A DNA stretch of 64,000 bases from Diploptera punctata (GCA_030220185.1 JASPKZ010007795.1:894501-958500), one strand, 5' to 3'; numbered from the stretch's first letter, positions 9,585 through 20,120 are shown. Translations and numbers: made by a program. The notes: generated by a model from the sequence alone, not told the origin.

Positions 9585-9906
9585 TAATCTATCTACAGTT
9601 CACAAAGAAAAACTTCCAGCTAAAATAAATTTACTGGAAGACCTTGAAATTATAAAAGAAATCAACACCTTACTACTAAATGAGAACACGCCCCAAACGT
9701 ACAACCCATTATTCGAGATAGTTAAAAACCACTCAGTTGCTACTAGCGACACATCAAGACCATCAACATCTACAACGTCTTAGATACAACAACTAGTAAC
9801 ACATACTCATCCTGCTGATGATGGAAGTTAACTTCCGAAAGGCCTCTAAATAATATTTTAAATACATTATTTTAAGGAAGTTGAGGACGACGGCACATGC
9901 CAACAG
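9585..9906 (+). mobile_element. Penelope-like element 3' end
   Basis: Open coding tail KLPAKINLLEDLEIIKEI... NENTPQTYNPLFEIVKN, ending in a TAG near 9781, then a UTR with the hammerhead-like core and the family terminus TTGAGGACGACGGCACATGCC. It matches the right arm of 7984-8470 in order and spacing. Only about the last 60 codons of the ORF remain; no reverse transcriptase or GIY-YIG region is present. Confidence 0.65.
9815..9840 (+). ncRNA. Second hammerhead-like core
   Basis: CTGATGA at 9815-9821, the same GGAAG-TTAA-CTTCC hairpin, GAAA at 9837-9840. The putative stem III is longer here (CTAAATAAT against ATTATTTTAAGG), suggesting a conserved hairpin in spite of sequence change. The stem I partner (TCATCCT/AGGACGA) has one mismatch. 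Confidence 0.4.
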
Positions 9907-10302
9907 GAACATTTTTTTTTAATTTTTATCTTATGTCTATTGAGAAATGTTCAACTTCGCACATGCAAGTAAATATTTCTTGTGTAGCATGAACACTGCA
10001 TGACTTCATGCTTCGTACCCACTGCGAGAATCCCGGGAATTTTCATTCTAGTACACGAGACTTCCCCTGGCCGCACTCCCTTTCAGCCGTCCTCGCTTAC
10101 GAGAGCGAGCGGGAGTAAGACAGAGTTTGACCGCCTTTACTTCACACTTAATAGGATTTGGAAAAAACACAACCATTAAGATCTATAGAACCCCATAATG
10201 AAAATTCAGCTTTAAAGAATTCTTCGATGTCTGTCGGCAATTTTACAGTTTCTATAAAAGCTCAATTTTGTAAATATAGTTACTTAATTCCATTATGAAT
10301 AT
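9907..10302. other. No gene recognised
   Basis: Contains a GC-richer patch near 10060-10140 but no tRNA, SINE or coding signal that I can name. Confidence 0.5.
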
Positions 10303-10412
10303 CTAACTAACTCACTGGCACTATCCTACCCGTAGGCCCATAGCCGCACGCTCATAAGCTCTCTATACATCTCTATTCTTAGTCAACGTTTTCCAATCAT
10401 CCTCTTTATAAT
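10303..10412 (-). mobile_element. LINE-A 3' fragment
   Basis: The last 110 bp of LINE-A on the minus strand (CTCACTGGCACTATCC... CGTTTTCCAATCATCC), diverged and 5'-truncated. Confidence 0.8.
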
Positions 10413-10450
10413 TTACCAACACCAAATGATGTTTAAATATTATGAATATA

Positions 10451-11918
10451 CACTGCTCAAAACAATTAGAGGAACACTATGAAATATGCAAATATTTTTT
10501 CATTGGATAAAGGTACAAACATGAAATTAATAAAGTAGGCCTACATTATTTGTGGTTATTTATTTATTTATTGCTCATGTCTGTAAAAACAAATGAATAA
10601 CGCTGACAATTAACTTTTCAAATAATTCTGCTATGTAAGCAATTGAATCTTGTGCTTATTTTTCAAAGTTAAACACTCGTTATATAGAGTTAGTATCGTG
10701 TATGGCCTCCACGACATTCGATGACACTTTGGCACCTTCGTGGCATGCTCCCAATAAGATTCTGGATTTCCTCTTGCGGGATATTCTCCCATTCCTCCTT
10801 CAGAGCATCTCCAAGTTGCTGCAGAGTTTGTGGAGCTTGATGTCGGTTCCTGACCTTCCTGTCTAGAAGATCCCACAAGAGTTCAATAGGGTTGAGGTCT
10901 GGGCTGACCGCTGGCCAATCCATTACCTCAATTTCATTCCTCCTCAGGAAATCCCTGGTGACAGCCGCAGAATGTGCCCTGGCATTATCCTGCATAAACA
11001 GAAATCCAGGGCCTACTCCAATGGCAGCAGGTACTTCATGCTCTTCCAGAACGTGCTCGATATACCGGACAGCATTCAGTCGCTGGGGAACAAGTACAAG
11101 GTCCATACGATTGTTGTACATAACTCCGGCCCACACCATTATGGAACCTCCTCCGAATCTATCAATTTCCTATACAGCCTCTGCAGAAAATCTTTCTCCT
11201 GGCCATCCCCACACCCTCAATCGACCATCACAAAGTGTAAGACGATACCTGGATTCGTCCGAGAAGAGCACAGACTCCCACTGGTTCAGGTTCCAATCAC
11301 CATGGTTTTCAGCATACGTACGTCTTGCTGCCTTATGCCCATTTGTTAAGCGTGGTGTTTTAACGGGCCTTTTTGGACGAATATTCTCTTTCCTTATGGT
11401 TTGGTCTGAAACCCGGATTCCGGAAGCCATATGAAGGTCATTCTGCAGGTCTTTTGCAGTTTTTGTACGCTGTCGAAGAGCAGAAAGAACAACGTATCTG
11501 TCATCCTGGGGGCTTGTTTTAAATTTACGGCCCTGGCCACGTCTTCTATAATACTGACCTGTCGCAGAGATTGACTTTGTCGTAAAAGATGTAGAGCATG
11601 ATACACTTCAAACTCATTTAAATGCCTCATTTTGTCAGAGATTTCAATAAACAAGGCAATAATCAACATTCGTCACTATAGTAACATCGGGAAGCTTACC
11701 AATTAGAAGTGGCCAGTGCCTTCCAAAATAAAAAAAATTCTCTATATTTGTTATTTGAGGTAATTTCTCTGTATTTAGGCCATGGATCTTTAAAATTTGT
11801 ATCCAATGATAAAATTAATAATTCAATTTACATATTGTCCAACTTTCAGCATTATAGCTTTAAAAAACAATTACTTATTCAATTTATTACAAGTGTTCCT
11901 CTAATTGTTTGAGCAGTG
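10451..11918 (-). mobile_element. Tc1-like transposon, 1468 bp, near complete
   Basis: Terminal inverted repeats of about 28 bp: left begins CACTGCTCAAAACAATTAGA, right is the complement with one A fewer. Both are flanked by TA (10449-10450 and 11919-11920), the Tc1/mariner target site. The transposase lies on the minus strand between them. Length and layout fit a typical Tc1 element of about 1.5 kb. Both ends are intact, so it might still be mobilised in trans, but its own transposase is broken. Confidence 0.95.
10690..11640 (-). pseudogene. Tc1-like DDE transposase, broken
   Basis: Codes for a cut-and-paste transposase acting in the nucleus on its own terminal repeats. The minus strand starts near MRHLNEFEVYHALHLLRQ. 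The N-terminal DNA-binding half is damaged: sequence between that segment and MASGIRVSDQTIRKENIR is shortened and shifts frame. The catalytic core then reads VLFSDESRYRL (first Asp), MQDNARAHS (second Asp) and SPDLNPIELLWD (Glu), with 34 residues between the last two, so DD34E. An in-frame TAG near 11167-11169 separates the first Asp from the rest. Downstream of that stop the frame is open to the natural end at 10690. By family knowledge an intact protein would be about 340 residues. Confidence 0.9.
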
Positions 11919-11920
11919 TA

Positions 11921-12900
11921 TATATATATATATAAACTATTTTAAAACGTATAACTCAGTTTTTTTTATCTGAGATTCTGGGTTTCCTCTCTCAAATTGT
12001 TTTTTCTACAACTCCTCTATATAATCAGAAAAAAATATTCGTTTTAATTCATTTACACTCTGTGCAAATATTAATTTTATTTTAGAATAGACCTATTTAT
12101 GAATATTAGTAAATCTCTACTACAAGAGATTATGGATTGCCGGACATTTGTTTCTTAAAAAATACCTTTTTTAAACGAGTCTATACACATCATTGCACAA
12201 AGGTCACCAAACAAAATTCTTCCCGAACATCCAAATCAGGTAAGAAACCGACCTGAATCCAACATTAATACTCACACAATTCCTCACAAACCATGGGAAA
12301 TTCCAACAGAGGCCTACAGTAGCTGCAAAGAATTGGAAAAGCAGCCTCACCGATATGCCCATGTTCATATGACAACCAAATAGCTATACATCTTCTATAT
12401 TTCACTGCAAGCTACCACGGTGGGGGGGAAGACCAGCACACGTGAAAAACCCCAACACTGAGCTGCAAAATATGATCAAAATGCCACGAAGATTCCAGTT
12501 CATAAATGGAATATTCAAGACACTAGAATGAACATTATAAAAGAATGGAAGTAAAGTGAATAACTACAAAGCAATAATTCAAACACAGTCTAGACACTAA
12601 AGTCAAGCACTGTACAATGAAGGAGCAATTTTCATATTTTAACACGTAGCATTTCTTAAACTATATACTCTGCGATATATCTACAGGGTAAAATGCAGGT
12701 TGTAACAATTTGTTCAAATTAAAAACAAAAAAAGGTCTCTCACCAAACTACTTGATAATTTCTTCTTAATTTAAATAAATTTAAGTTCAGTTTAATTTGT
12801 GCAGATCTTGTAATTTTTTTGTATTATGTTATATTATATTTCTGTATCTAAATTTTGTTTCACTGGTTGGGCGGAAAAGCCTTAACACTCTCAGTTTATA
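11921..12900. other. No gene recognised
   Basis: AT-rich sequence with a short more balanced patch at 12200-12500 (including GGTGGGGGGGAAG near 12420). No open frame or repeat partner was found. Confidence 0.5.
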
Positions 12901-12928
12901 TGTATAATAATAATAATAATAATAATAA

Positions 12929-13358
12929 TCATGGACTCTTACTTTAAGGGAGGAAAGGAGATTACGAGTATTTGAGAATAAAGTTCTTAGGAAAATTTTT
13001 GGACCAAAGAGAGATGAACAGACAGGTGAATGGAGAAGACTACATAGCAATGAACTACTTGGTCTTTATAGGAAGCCAGATATAATAAGAACAGTTAAGT
13101 CTCGTAGACTGCGATGGGCAGGACATGTTGCGCGTATGGGGAATGAAAGACGCGCATGGAAACTTCTTGTAGCAAAGCCAGAAGGAAAACGCCCAGTTGG
13201 TAGACCAAGAATGAGGTGGGAGAACAACATTAACTATGATTTGAGGGAAGTAGATTATACAGGGAATGATTGGCAAGCATTAGCTCAGGATAGGGATGTA
13301 TGGAGAGCTTATGTCCGCGCGGCCATGAACCTACGGGTTCGATAGTGCCAGTGAGTAA
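12929..13358 (+). mobile_element. LINE-A 3' copy inserted in a (TAA)n tract
   Basis: 5'-truncated copy carrying the last 130 or so codons: LRVFENKVLRKIFGPKRDEQ, GHVARMGNERRAWKLLVAKP, RPRMRWENNINYDLREVDY, then the stop and GAGTAAGTAAGTAAG tail. Both sides are TAA repeats, so it landed in a microsatellite and the target duplication is hidden in it. It is little diverged. Confidence 0.9.
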
Positions 13359-13384
13359 GTAAGTAAGTAATAATAATAATAATA

Positions 13385-13954
13385 ATATATTTTGGTTTGG
13401 ACATCGAAAAAAGAATAATAGAGACAAGTAAATTTTTCCGAATATTAAATTATATTTCATGGAGTAAGCATATAAGCAAGAGGACTAAAGTATTAATATA
13501 TAACACAATTGTGAAGAGTATTTTATTATATGGTAGGGAAACATGGATCTTGAAGCAAAATCACAGAAATAAATTATTAGTCACAAAAATGGACTTTTTA
13601 AGAAGATCGGCTAGAATGTCAAATTTGGATAAAATAAAAAATAAAACAATAAGAGAAATAATGAATGTAGTAAAGGATATTGTACAAGAGATTGAAGAAA
13701 TCCAACTAAGATGGTATGGACTTAAAATGAGAAGAAAGGACACAGAAACAAACAAAGAAGTATTGAAATGGATACCTCCTGGGAAAGAGAAACGTGGTAG
13801 ACCAAAGCCAACGTGGATAAAAGGGAATTCAAGACAACAGGAAAAAGAGAAATATGGCAGAAGCAGACACGCAAGACCGGGAAGTGTGGAAGAAAAAATT
13901 GTATATTTTGATTGAGGATACCTGTGTAAATAACAGAAACAATCCTGAAATAAA

Positions 13955-13955
<1 letters not shown>
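13385..13955 (+). mobile_element. LINE-D C-terminal region, open frame retained
   Basis: An uninterrupted 172-codon frame (13397-13915) encodes the end of an ORF2: LIYNTIVKSILLYGRETWIL, MDFLRRSARMS, then IQLRWYGLKMRRKD, LKWIPPGKEKRGRPKPTW. The stop is followed by a short UTR and a long (TTA)n tail. It differs from LINE-A in having LRWYG..MRRKD in place of LRWAGHVARMG. It is 5'-truncated, so not autonomous. Confidence 0.8.

Positions 13956-14037
<82 letters not shown>
13956..14037 (+). repeat. (TTA)n tail/microsatellite
   Basis: About 27 ATT/TTA units directly after the LINE-D UTR, most simply an expanded LINE tail. Confidence 0.95.
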
Positions 14038-14038
<1 letters not shown>

Positions 14039-14070
14039 TAGTTAATGAATTAAAATTAAATTATTAGAGT

Positions 14071-14207
14071 ATAAATAACTTACAAAAATTAATATTATGT
14101 TATTCTCGTGTGATGTTTTTTTTAATCATATGGCAAATCTATAATTTCAAATTGCAATAATTTAATTCGGAATATTTGAATATAACATATTATATCATAA
14201 AAATCAC
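14071..14207 (+). repeat. Dispersed repeat, copy 1
   Basis: Diverged match to 16175-16310: both contain ACAAAAATTAAT, GTTATTCTCGTGTGAT and ATTTAATTC in the same order and orientation. The longest LINE-A copy inserted at the right edge of this unit. Confidence 0.7.
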
Positions 14208-15889
14208 TTACTTACTTACTTACTTACTCACTGGCACTAAAGAAACCCGTAGGTTCATGGCCGCACGGACATAAGCTCTCCATACATCCCTATCCTGAGC
14301 TAATGCTTTCCAATCATTCCCTGTATAATCTACTTCCCTCAAATCATAGTTAATGTTGTTCTCCCACCTCATTCTTGGTCTACCAACTGGGCGTTTTCCT
14401 TCTGGCTTTCCTACAAGAAGTTTCCATGCACGTCTTTCATTCCCCATACGTGCAACATGTCCTGCCCATCGCAGTCTACGGGACTTAACTGTTCTTATTA
14501 TATGGCTTCCTATAAAGACCATGTAGTTCATTGTTATGTAGTCTTCTCCATTCACCTGTCTGTTCATCTCTCTTTGGTCCAAAAATTTTCCTAAGAACTT
14601 TATTCTCAAATACTCGTAATCTCCTTTCCTCCCTTAAAGTAAGAGTCCATGTTTCGCACCCATATAATATAACTGGTAGAATAATAGTTTTATATATTTT
14701 CAGCTTAACGTTTTTCGAAAGGAGTTGGGACATCAAAAGTCTCTGCAATGCATAATAGCATGCATTTCCAGAATTGAGCCTATGTTTAATTTCTCTGTGC
14801 ATCTCATTCCTATTTGTGATTATTGTTCCTAGGTATTTGAATTCAGCCAATTCCTCAAAATTTCCCTCATTTGTCATTAGCTGTCCATTTCCATTATATA
14901 ATATTTATTTCTACGTGTGACCATATATTTAGTTTTACTCATATTTACTTCCAGTCCTAATTTCTTAGTGTTACTCAATAGTGTGTGCGTGTTGGCCTTT
15001 AGTATCTCCTCGCTATCGGCCAGTAGTACTACATCATCAGCATAAACTAACAGCTTATTAATACCATTGAGTTGTAAGCCTTCCTCATTCTCTAAAGATT
15101 TAATGGCATGCTCTAGTACAAAATTAAATAGTAGAGGAGATAGTGCATCTCCTTGCTTCAACCCATTCTGGATTTCAAAAGTGTCTGAAAACTGTTTGCC
15201 TACACGCACCCTACTCGTTGAGCCATTTAGACACATTCGTATAAGTCTAACTAACTTTTTAGGAATTCCGAACTCCAGCAGGATACTATATAACTTCTCC
15301 CTCTTAATTGAATCATATGCTTTTTTGAAGTCTACATATAGTTGACGTACAGTACCATTATATTCCCATTTCTTTTCTAAAATCTGTCTTATACTAAAAA
15401 TCTGATCTGTTGTAGACCTGTTTCTTCTAAATGCACATTGATGATCTCCTAGAATGTCATCAATATAGGGAGTAAGTCTGCTTACTAATATATTTGTTAG
15501 AATTTTGTACGAAGTTGGAAGTAATGAGATGCCCCTATAGTTGTTGCAATCAGTTTTATCTCCTTTCTTATAAATTGGTACGATAATTGATTCCTTCCAT
15601 TCATCTGGAAGAGCTTCTTTTTCCCAAATCATACTAAGCAACCAGCGTATCTTGTCCATCAATTTTTTCTCCCCCTGATTTTATCAGTTCTGCTGGGATC
15701 TCATCTGAACCTGATGCTTTATACATCTTCAATTTTTCAATTGCCATTTCAACCTCTAATGCACTTGGCTCTGCGACTAGCATTTCTGCTGTCTGTAACT
15801 TATCCTCCTCAATGTCCTGTTCTGTATGTACATTTAATAGCTGATTAAAATAACTTTTCCATCTATTTAATATACTCTTGGAATCTGCA
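14208..15889 (-). mobile_element. LINE-A (RTE-like), longest copy, 1682 bp
   Basis: Non-LTR retrotransposon on the minus strand, with a perfect 14-bp target duplication ATCATAAAAATCAC (14194-14207 and 15890-15903) fixing both ends. Reading in sense: a linker (IEKLKMYKASGSDEIPAEL), then reverse transcriptase motifs IVPIYKKGDKTD, FRRNRSTTDQIF, LYVDFKKAYDSI (catalytic Asp), GLKQGDALSPLLFN, LLVYADDVVLLA (catalytic YADD), EFKYLGTIIT. The C-terminal region follows (GCETWTLTLREERRLRVFEN, RWAGHVARMGNERRAW, RPRMRWENNINYDL). The 3' tail is (TAAG)n. The endonuclease end is missing by 5' truncation. Frame breaks near 15660, 14885 and 14500 make the copy inactive. Confidence 0.95.
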
Positions 15890-15911
15890 ATCATAAAAAT
15901 CACATGAAATC

Positions 15912-16152
15912 AAATTATTTTTTTTTAAATTCAATGCCCCAGGTTGTCATTTCGACATTTCTGGTGTTCACTCCTGGCATTTGATTAATTGTAATCAACT
16001 TCTGAAGTTGGGGAGCCTAGAAGGCGGAGTTATGTTATCCCGATGATATGATGGATGATAAATGACAATGAAGCGCCAGGAGAGTTCTTAAGCTAAACTT
16101 AACCTAAATTCCAGACCATGGGCAACCACAGGAATCATTCCCTTTAAGGAAT
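15912..16152 (-). mobile_element. SINE-C, head missing
   Basis: Minus-strand copy from the 3' end (GCCCCAGGTTGTCATTTCGA at left) to the CCTTTAAGGAAT region at right. The tRNA-like head is absent, so it is 5'-truncated. Confidence 0.8.
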
Positions 16153-16174
16153 ACATTTTATTAGATAATAAATT

Positions 16175-16310
16175 ACCTACAAAAATTAATATCATGTTAT
16201 TCTCGTGTGATATTTTTTTATCATGTGGTAATTTTGTAATTTCGAACTACGATTATTTAATTCTGAAGATATGAGTATAATAGTTTATATAATAAAAATA
16301 TTTTCCCGCC
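16175..16310 (+). repeat. Dispersed repeat, copy 2
   Basis: Partner of 14071-14207 (same orientation, about 2.1 kb apart, noticeably diverged). The nature of the unit is unknown. Confidence 0.7.
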
Positions 16311-16781
16311 AAAAATCACATAGGAAGTTCAGGATGAATTGAACATTGTACTTTGGATGTCACGTTGTTGACCGTGTTTACTCACTGTCTCTACAAGCAA
16401 ATATATCTTGGTGAGTGCAGACCAAAGCAATTCAGGTAACTTCTGCTCACTTTTACATAAGTTCAGTGTATTTGCTTTTTTATAATATTCTGAATCATTC
16501 AATAAATATTTGCCAAGTTTAGAATTAAACTCTGCATATAACTTGAATAAACTGCATCTAATGCAATTTTTATTTTGAAAAATGGACTTGGTTCATTTTT
16601 CCACTGATATTCTCAAATGTTATGTGATATTTGAACTATGGATTTATTTGTACTAAATGTACTTTGTTATATTCTTTCTGACTATGTAACATATCTTTAT
16701 CAAGAGAGACGTAAAATTAAAATATTTTCCAGGAATAGAAATTAATAATCTGCAGACAGATTTTGTACATAAGCTCTGCTT
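16311..16781. other. No gene recognised
   Basis: AT-rich sequence between a dispersed repeat and the TTAA MITE. No coding or repeat signal found. Confidence 0.5.
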
Positions 16782-16785
16782 TTAA

Positions 16786-17005
16786 CCCTTAAATTCGTAA
16801 TGTATCCTTTTGGATACATCAGTTGGTTCAGTTAATTTAATATTTTAAATAAATCAGAAGAAAACGAACAAAAATAAACCACTTAAATGTGTGTCTAATT
16901 ATACAATATACCTAATAATAACAGTTATACAAGATTCCGTTTTCACTGCGGTCCGCCACATTCAATTAATTAACAGAAGAAATTTGTATTTTGCTAATTT
17001 AAGGG
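16786..17005 (-). mobile_element. piggyBac-type MITE, 220 bp
   Basis: Starts CCCTTAAATT and ends AATTTAAGGG, flanked by TTAA on both sides (16782-16785, 17006-17009). TTAA targets with CCC...GGG termini are the signature of the piggyBac superfamily. It is in the opposite orientation to, and of exactly the same length as, the copy at 22209-22428. The 75-codon open frame across it is not a gene. Confidence 0.9.
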
Positions 17006-17330
17006 TTAAATTAATAATCAGTCTGTATTACATTTCTTATGTATTTATCAGAATATACAATTTCTGTGAGATGACTATAATGATTCGTCATTTTATTAAT
17101 ATTTATATTGGTAATTAACATGAGCCGAAATTAACAAAAATTAACTTAACTTTTTTAGACATTCAACAAATAGTAGTATGAACAAAACTTTGTTATGTAA
17201 AAATGAAGAACAGGTAAGATCGGTAATATTCATTTAACGACATTTAGCATCTCACATAATTAGCGCCAAATTTTAAAACTGGGGTTGAAATGACCGAACT
17301 TTTTTTCATAGAGGTATTGTCTTTTTTGTG

Positions 17331-17420
17331 TAACTCACTGGCTCTATCGAACTCGTAGTTCATGGCCGCGCGGACATAAACTCTCCATGTTTGAGCCTTT
17401 GGCATAGATTCCCTGAAGTT
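17331..17420 (-). mobile_element. Miniature LINE-A, second example
   Basis: The LINE-A 3' terminus (CTCACTGGCTCTATCGAACT... CTCTCCATG) joins directly to TTTGAGCCTTTGGCAT and TTCCCTGAAG, which is the minus strand of the LINE-A 5' leader at 51165-51200. About 90 bp remain. Confidence 0.7.
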
Positions 17421-17604
17421 TTTATTTTATGTCACGAACTATAAATTTACGACACGTTGCATTCCAACTAAACGCAGGAATATTTAAAATAATAGCCCAC
17501 ACTAAATACAGAGCCTTATGGTAAACACCGAAAACCTTGGATGCGATTTTGGTAAAATATTTTAAGTAGTCAAATTTGAAATGATTTTCTATTTTGTTTT
17601 TATA
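17421..17604. other. No gene recognised
   Basis: AT-rich sequence between a miniature LINE-A and a SINE-C scrap. Confidence 0.5.
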
Positions 17605-17665
17605 TTTAATGCCTCGCGTTGTCATTTCGACATTTCATGTGTTCTCTGCTGGCATTGTAGTCTAT
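17605..17665 (-). mobile_element. SINE-C 3' scrap
   Basis: About 60 bp of the SINE-C 3' end on the minus strand (AATGCCTCGCGTTGTCATTT, then TTCTCTGCTGGCAT). Confidence 0.65.
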
Positions 17666-17859
17666 AGAACATTTTCTGTAATAATGTGATTTTTGAAAAT
17701 TTTCATTAGCCTATACCAGAATATGAAGGTATTTGCGATGAATGCAAAATATAGGCCTATTAAACATGACTACCATAAGGTAGAAGCATGGCTTCATTGT
17801 ATTTGGTAGACGGGAATTACAATGTATATAGAGAAAGATTTGCGTTTAGATCGGTACTT

Positions 17860-17932
17860 GCTCAGGTAGCTCAGTTGGTAGAGCACTTGGTCTAGAGAAC
17901 CAAGGGTCCCGGGTTCAAGTCCCGGTCTGAGC
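17860..17932 (+). tRNA. tRNA-like gene, array copy 1 (anticodon unclear)
   Basis: Cloverleaf: acceptor GCTCAGG/TCTGAGC (one G-T pair), D arm GCTC-GAGC, anticodon stem CTTGG/CCAAG, T arm CCGGG-TTCAAGT-CCCGG. The A-box (TAGCTCAGTTGG) and B-box (GGTTCAAGTCC) are canonical, and a TTTTT terminator follows within about 10 nt of the acceptor. The anticodon loop is 9 nt (TCTAGAGAA); closing one T-A pair gives loop CTAGAGA with AGA, but a serine tRNA should have a long variable arm, which is absent. It is a tRNA gene or tRNA-like pseudogene of unassigned identity. Confidence 0.6.
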
Positions 17933-18153
17933 GTATAATTTTTCTCTTCAAATATGATTTATCCATCATTGAGATGTACGAAATCAATAATAAAGACATG
18001 GAAAAAGCCGTACTGGCTGTATTGTATAATTCCCAAATATGTCTTCTTAATAAAAGGAGCCGCCATTTGCAAGGTAGAAGCATGGCTTCATAGCATTTGG
18101 TAGACGGGAATTACAATGTATATAGAGAAAGATTTGCGTTTAGATCGGTACTT

Positions 18154-18226
18154 GCTCAGGTAGCTCAGTTGGTAGAGCACTTGGTCTAGAGAACCAAGGG
18201 TCCCGGGTTCAAGTCCCGGTCTGAGC
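18154..18226 (+). tRNA. tRNA-like gene, array copy 2
   Basis: Identical over all 73 nt to copy 1, with the same downstream T run. Only the spacers differ at a few bases. Confidence 0.6.
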
Positions 18227-18447
18227 GTATAATTTTTCTCTTCAAATATGATTTATCCATCATTGAAATGTACGAAATCAATAATAAAGACATGGAAAAA
18301 GCCGTACTGGCTGTAATGTATAATTCCCAAATATGTCTTCTTATTAAAAGGAGCCGCCATTTGCAAGGTAGAAGCATGGCTTCATAGCATATGGTAGACG
18401 GGAATTACAATGTATATAGAGAAAGATTCGCGTTTAGATCGGTACTT

Positions 18448-18520
18448 GCTCAGGTAGCTCAGTTGGTAGAGCACTTGGTCTAGAGAACCAAGGGTCCCGG
18501 GTTCAAGTCCCGGTCTGAGC
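18448..18520 (+). tRNA. tRNA-like gene, array copy 3
   Basis: Identical to copy 1. The upstream flank differs by TTCGCG for TTTGCG, outside the transcribed part. Confidence 0.6.
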
Positions 18521-18741
18521 GTATAATTTTTCTCTTCAAATATGATTTATCCATCATTGAAATGTACGAAATCAATAATAAAGACATGGAAAAAGCCATA
18601 CTGGCTGTTATGTATAATTCCCAAATATGTCTTCTTATTAAAAGGAGCCGCCATTTGCAAGATAGAAGCATGGCTTCATAGCATTTGGTAGACGGGAATT
18701 ACAATGTATATAGAGAAAGATTTGCGTTTAGATCGGTACTT

Positions 18742-18814
18742 GCTCAGGTAGCTCAGTTGGTAGAGCACTTGGTCTAGAGAACCAAGGGTCCCGGGTTCAA
18801 GTCCCGGTCTGAGC
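18742..18814 (+). tRNA. tRNA-like gene, array copy 4
   Basis: Identical to copy 1. Downstream sequence stops at AATAATAA (18876), before the 76-bp spacer would begin. Confidence 0.6.
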
Positions 18815-18888
18815 GTATAATTTTTCTCTTCAAATATGATTTATCCATCATTGAGATGTACGAAATCAATAATAATGATTACCATAAG

Positions 18889-19249
18889 ATAATAGGCATA
18901 TTAAATACCGGTATGTTTAAAACATTTTATTACATATAGTGATTTAAATATTCTATTTAATTATATTTTTTTAAAACTTTATTCTGGTCTAAAAAGTTCA
19001 TTTTTAAGGTGTTTGCGAATGAATCCAGCGAATGTTAAGTTTCTAAAATCCAGATCTTGTCAAAGATAAATCCAATTCTCATAACTACCATGTTTCATGT
19101 GGTTAAATTCCAGGCTATTACAAAAGTTTCACAAAGTTTCATACATTCTACATATAGGCTATACCGGTATGTGTAAATAATAGATCACTAAATATCCAGA
19201 TAATCTGCAGTGATTTGTACGCAATTTAGTATTTTTACATATGTATTTA
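18889..19249. other. No gene recognised
   Basis: AT-rich sequence between the tRNA-like array and a SINE-C; nothing identified. Confidence 0.5.
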
Positions 19250-19560
19250 AGTGACCAGCCTCATGGGCTAGTGGTCAGCATTACTGACTACTGTTCATGA
19301 GGTCCCAGGTTCGATTTCCGGTCAGACCATAGGAATTGTTTCTTAAAGGGAATTATTCCTGTGGTTGCCCATGATCTGGAATTTAGGTTAAGAACTCTCC
19401 TGGTGCTTCATTATCATTTATCAACCATCATATCATCGGGGTAACGTAACTCCGCCTTCCAGGTGGCCCAACCTAAGAAATGGATTACATTTCCGCCAAT
19501 GCCAAGGGAGAAAGCCAGAAATGTCATAAAAGACAACCTGGTGGCATTAGACAAAAAAAA
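19250..19560 (+). mobile_element. SINE-C, full length
   Basis: tRNA-like head (GGGCTAGTGGTCAGC A-box, CAGGTTCGATTTCC B-box), the GTGGTTGCCC and GGAATTTAGGTTAAG body, and a 3' end GAGAAAGCCAGAAATGTC, followed by an A-rich tail. It is the best-preserved C copy in the window. Confidence 0.9.
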
Positions 19561-19565
19561 AATAT

Positions 19566-19858
19566 TTAGGCGGCTCAGTGGTGCAAGCGGTTAGTCACTC
19601 GCCCTCTACCCCTGGGTCGGGTTACTCCATATGGGGTTCATGGTGGATGAATCAGAGTCAGTACATGTTTTTCTTTGAGTTTCTCTAGTTTTATCCTGCC
19701 AAATTTCATTCCACTGCTTCTCCATACTAATATAAACAATTTCGTTTCATTCCATTTTATTTCATCTGTCCCTGGTGATGGTGCGACATGCCTGATCAGC
19801 CGGCATCCTCGTATATCATAGATATTCAATAATAGGTCCTCCATCTCATCCATTGACC
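19566..19858 (+). mobile_element. Possible tRNA-related SINE, unassigned
   Basis: The left edge GGCGGCTCAGTGGTGCAAGC with GGTCGGGTTACTCC about 45 bp later resembles tRNA A- and B-boxes. The following 230 bp has no second copy here, so family status is unproven. The 71-codon minus-strand frame is not recognisable. Confidence 0.35.
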
Positions 19859-20120
19859 TGATATTACCCCAGTCACGTGTACAGGAATATATATATATAT
19901 ATATATATATGAATGATATAAAAAGAAAAATTAATACCTGAAACTGTTATTAGAACCCGAGGCCTTTAATTTATACGTTAGCGCGATACCAACTTCGCTG
20001 TCCTGGTTCTCATTGCTAAATATCAGATTTTAATTATGACATCGGTATTAGTTCTATAATACACATCTTTAATCAATTAAATATTAGTATCTATTTTATG
20101 TATTATATTTTCATATTAAT

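Larger units (their letters stand above)
17777..18876 (+). repeat. 294-bp tandem array with four tRNA-like genes
   Basis: Units are exactly 294 bp apart and nearly identical. Each holds a 218-bp segment with the tRNA-like gene and, between segments, a 76-bp spacer (17995-18070 in the first). The outer ends lack the spacer, giving 3.74 units. ATGACTACCATAAG (17766-17779) and ATGATTACCATAAG (18875-18888) bracket the array with one mismatch. The minus-strand 63-codon frames, repeated three times, are read-through of the tRNA B-box and spacer. Confidence 0.95.

Noticed and set aside
10892..11434. 180- and 125-codon plus-strand frames
   Set aside because: Antisense shadows of the Tc1-like transposase pseudogene on the minus strand.
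14208..15889. Possible host reverse transcriptase gene
   Set aside because: 5'-truncated, three frame breaks, a simple-repeat tail and a 14-bp target duplication identify a dead retrotransposon copy.
17892..18671. Three near-identical 63-codon minus-strand frames
   Set aside because: They run antisense through the tRNA-like gene and spacer of the 294-bp array; the RDLNPGP-type ending is the complement of the B-box.
19940..20020. tRNA-like motif on the minus strand (CGGGTTCTAATAAC)
   Set aside because: Weak B-box, no complete arms and no second copy; not supported as a gene or SINE.
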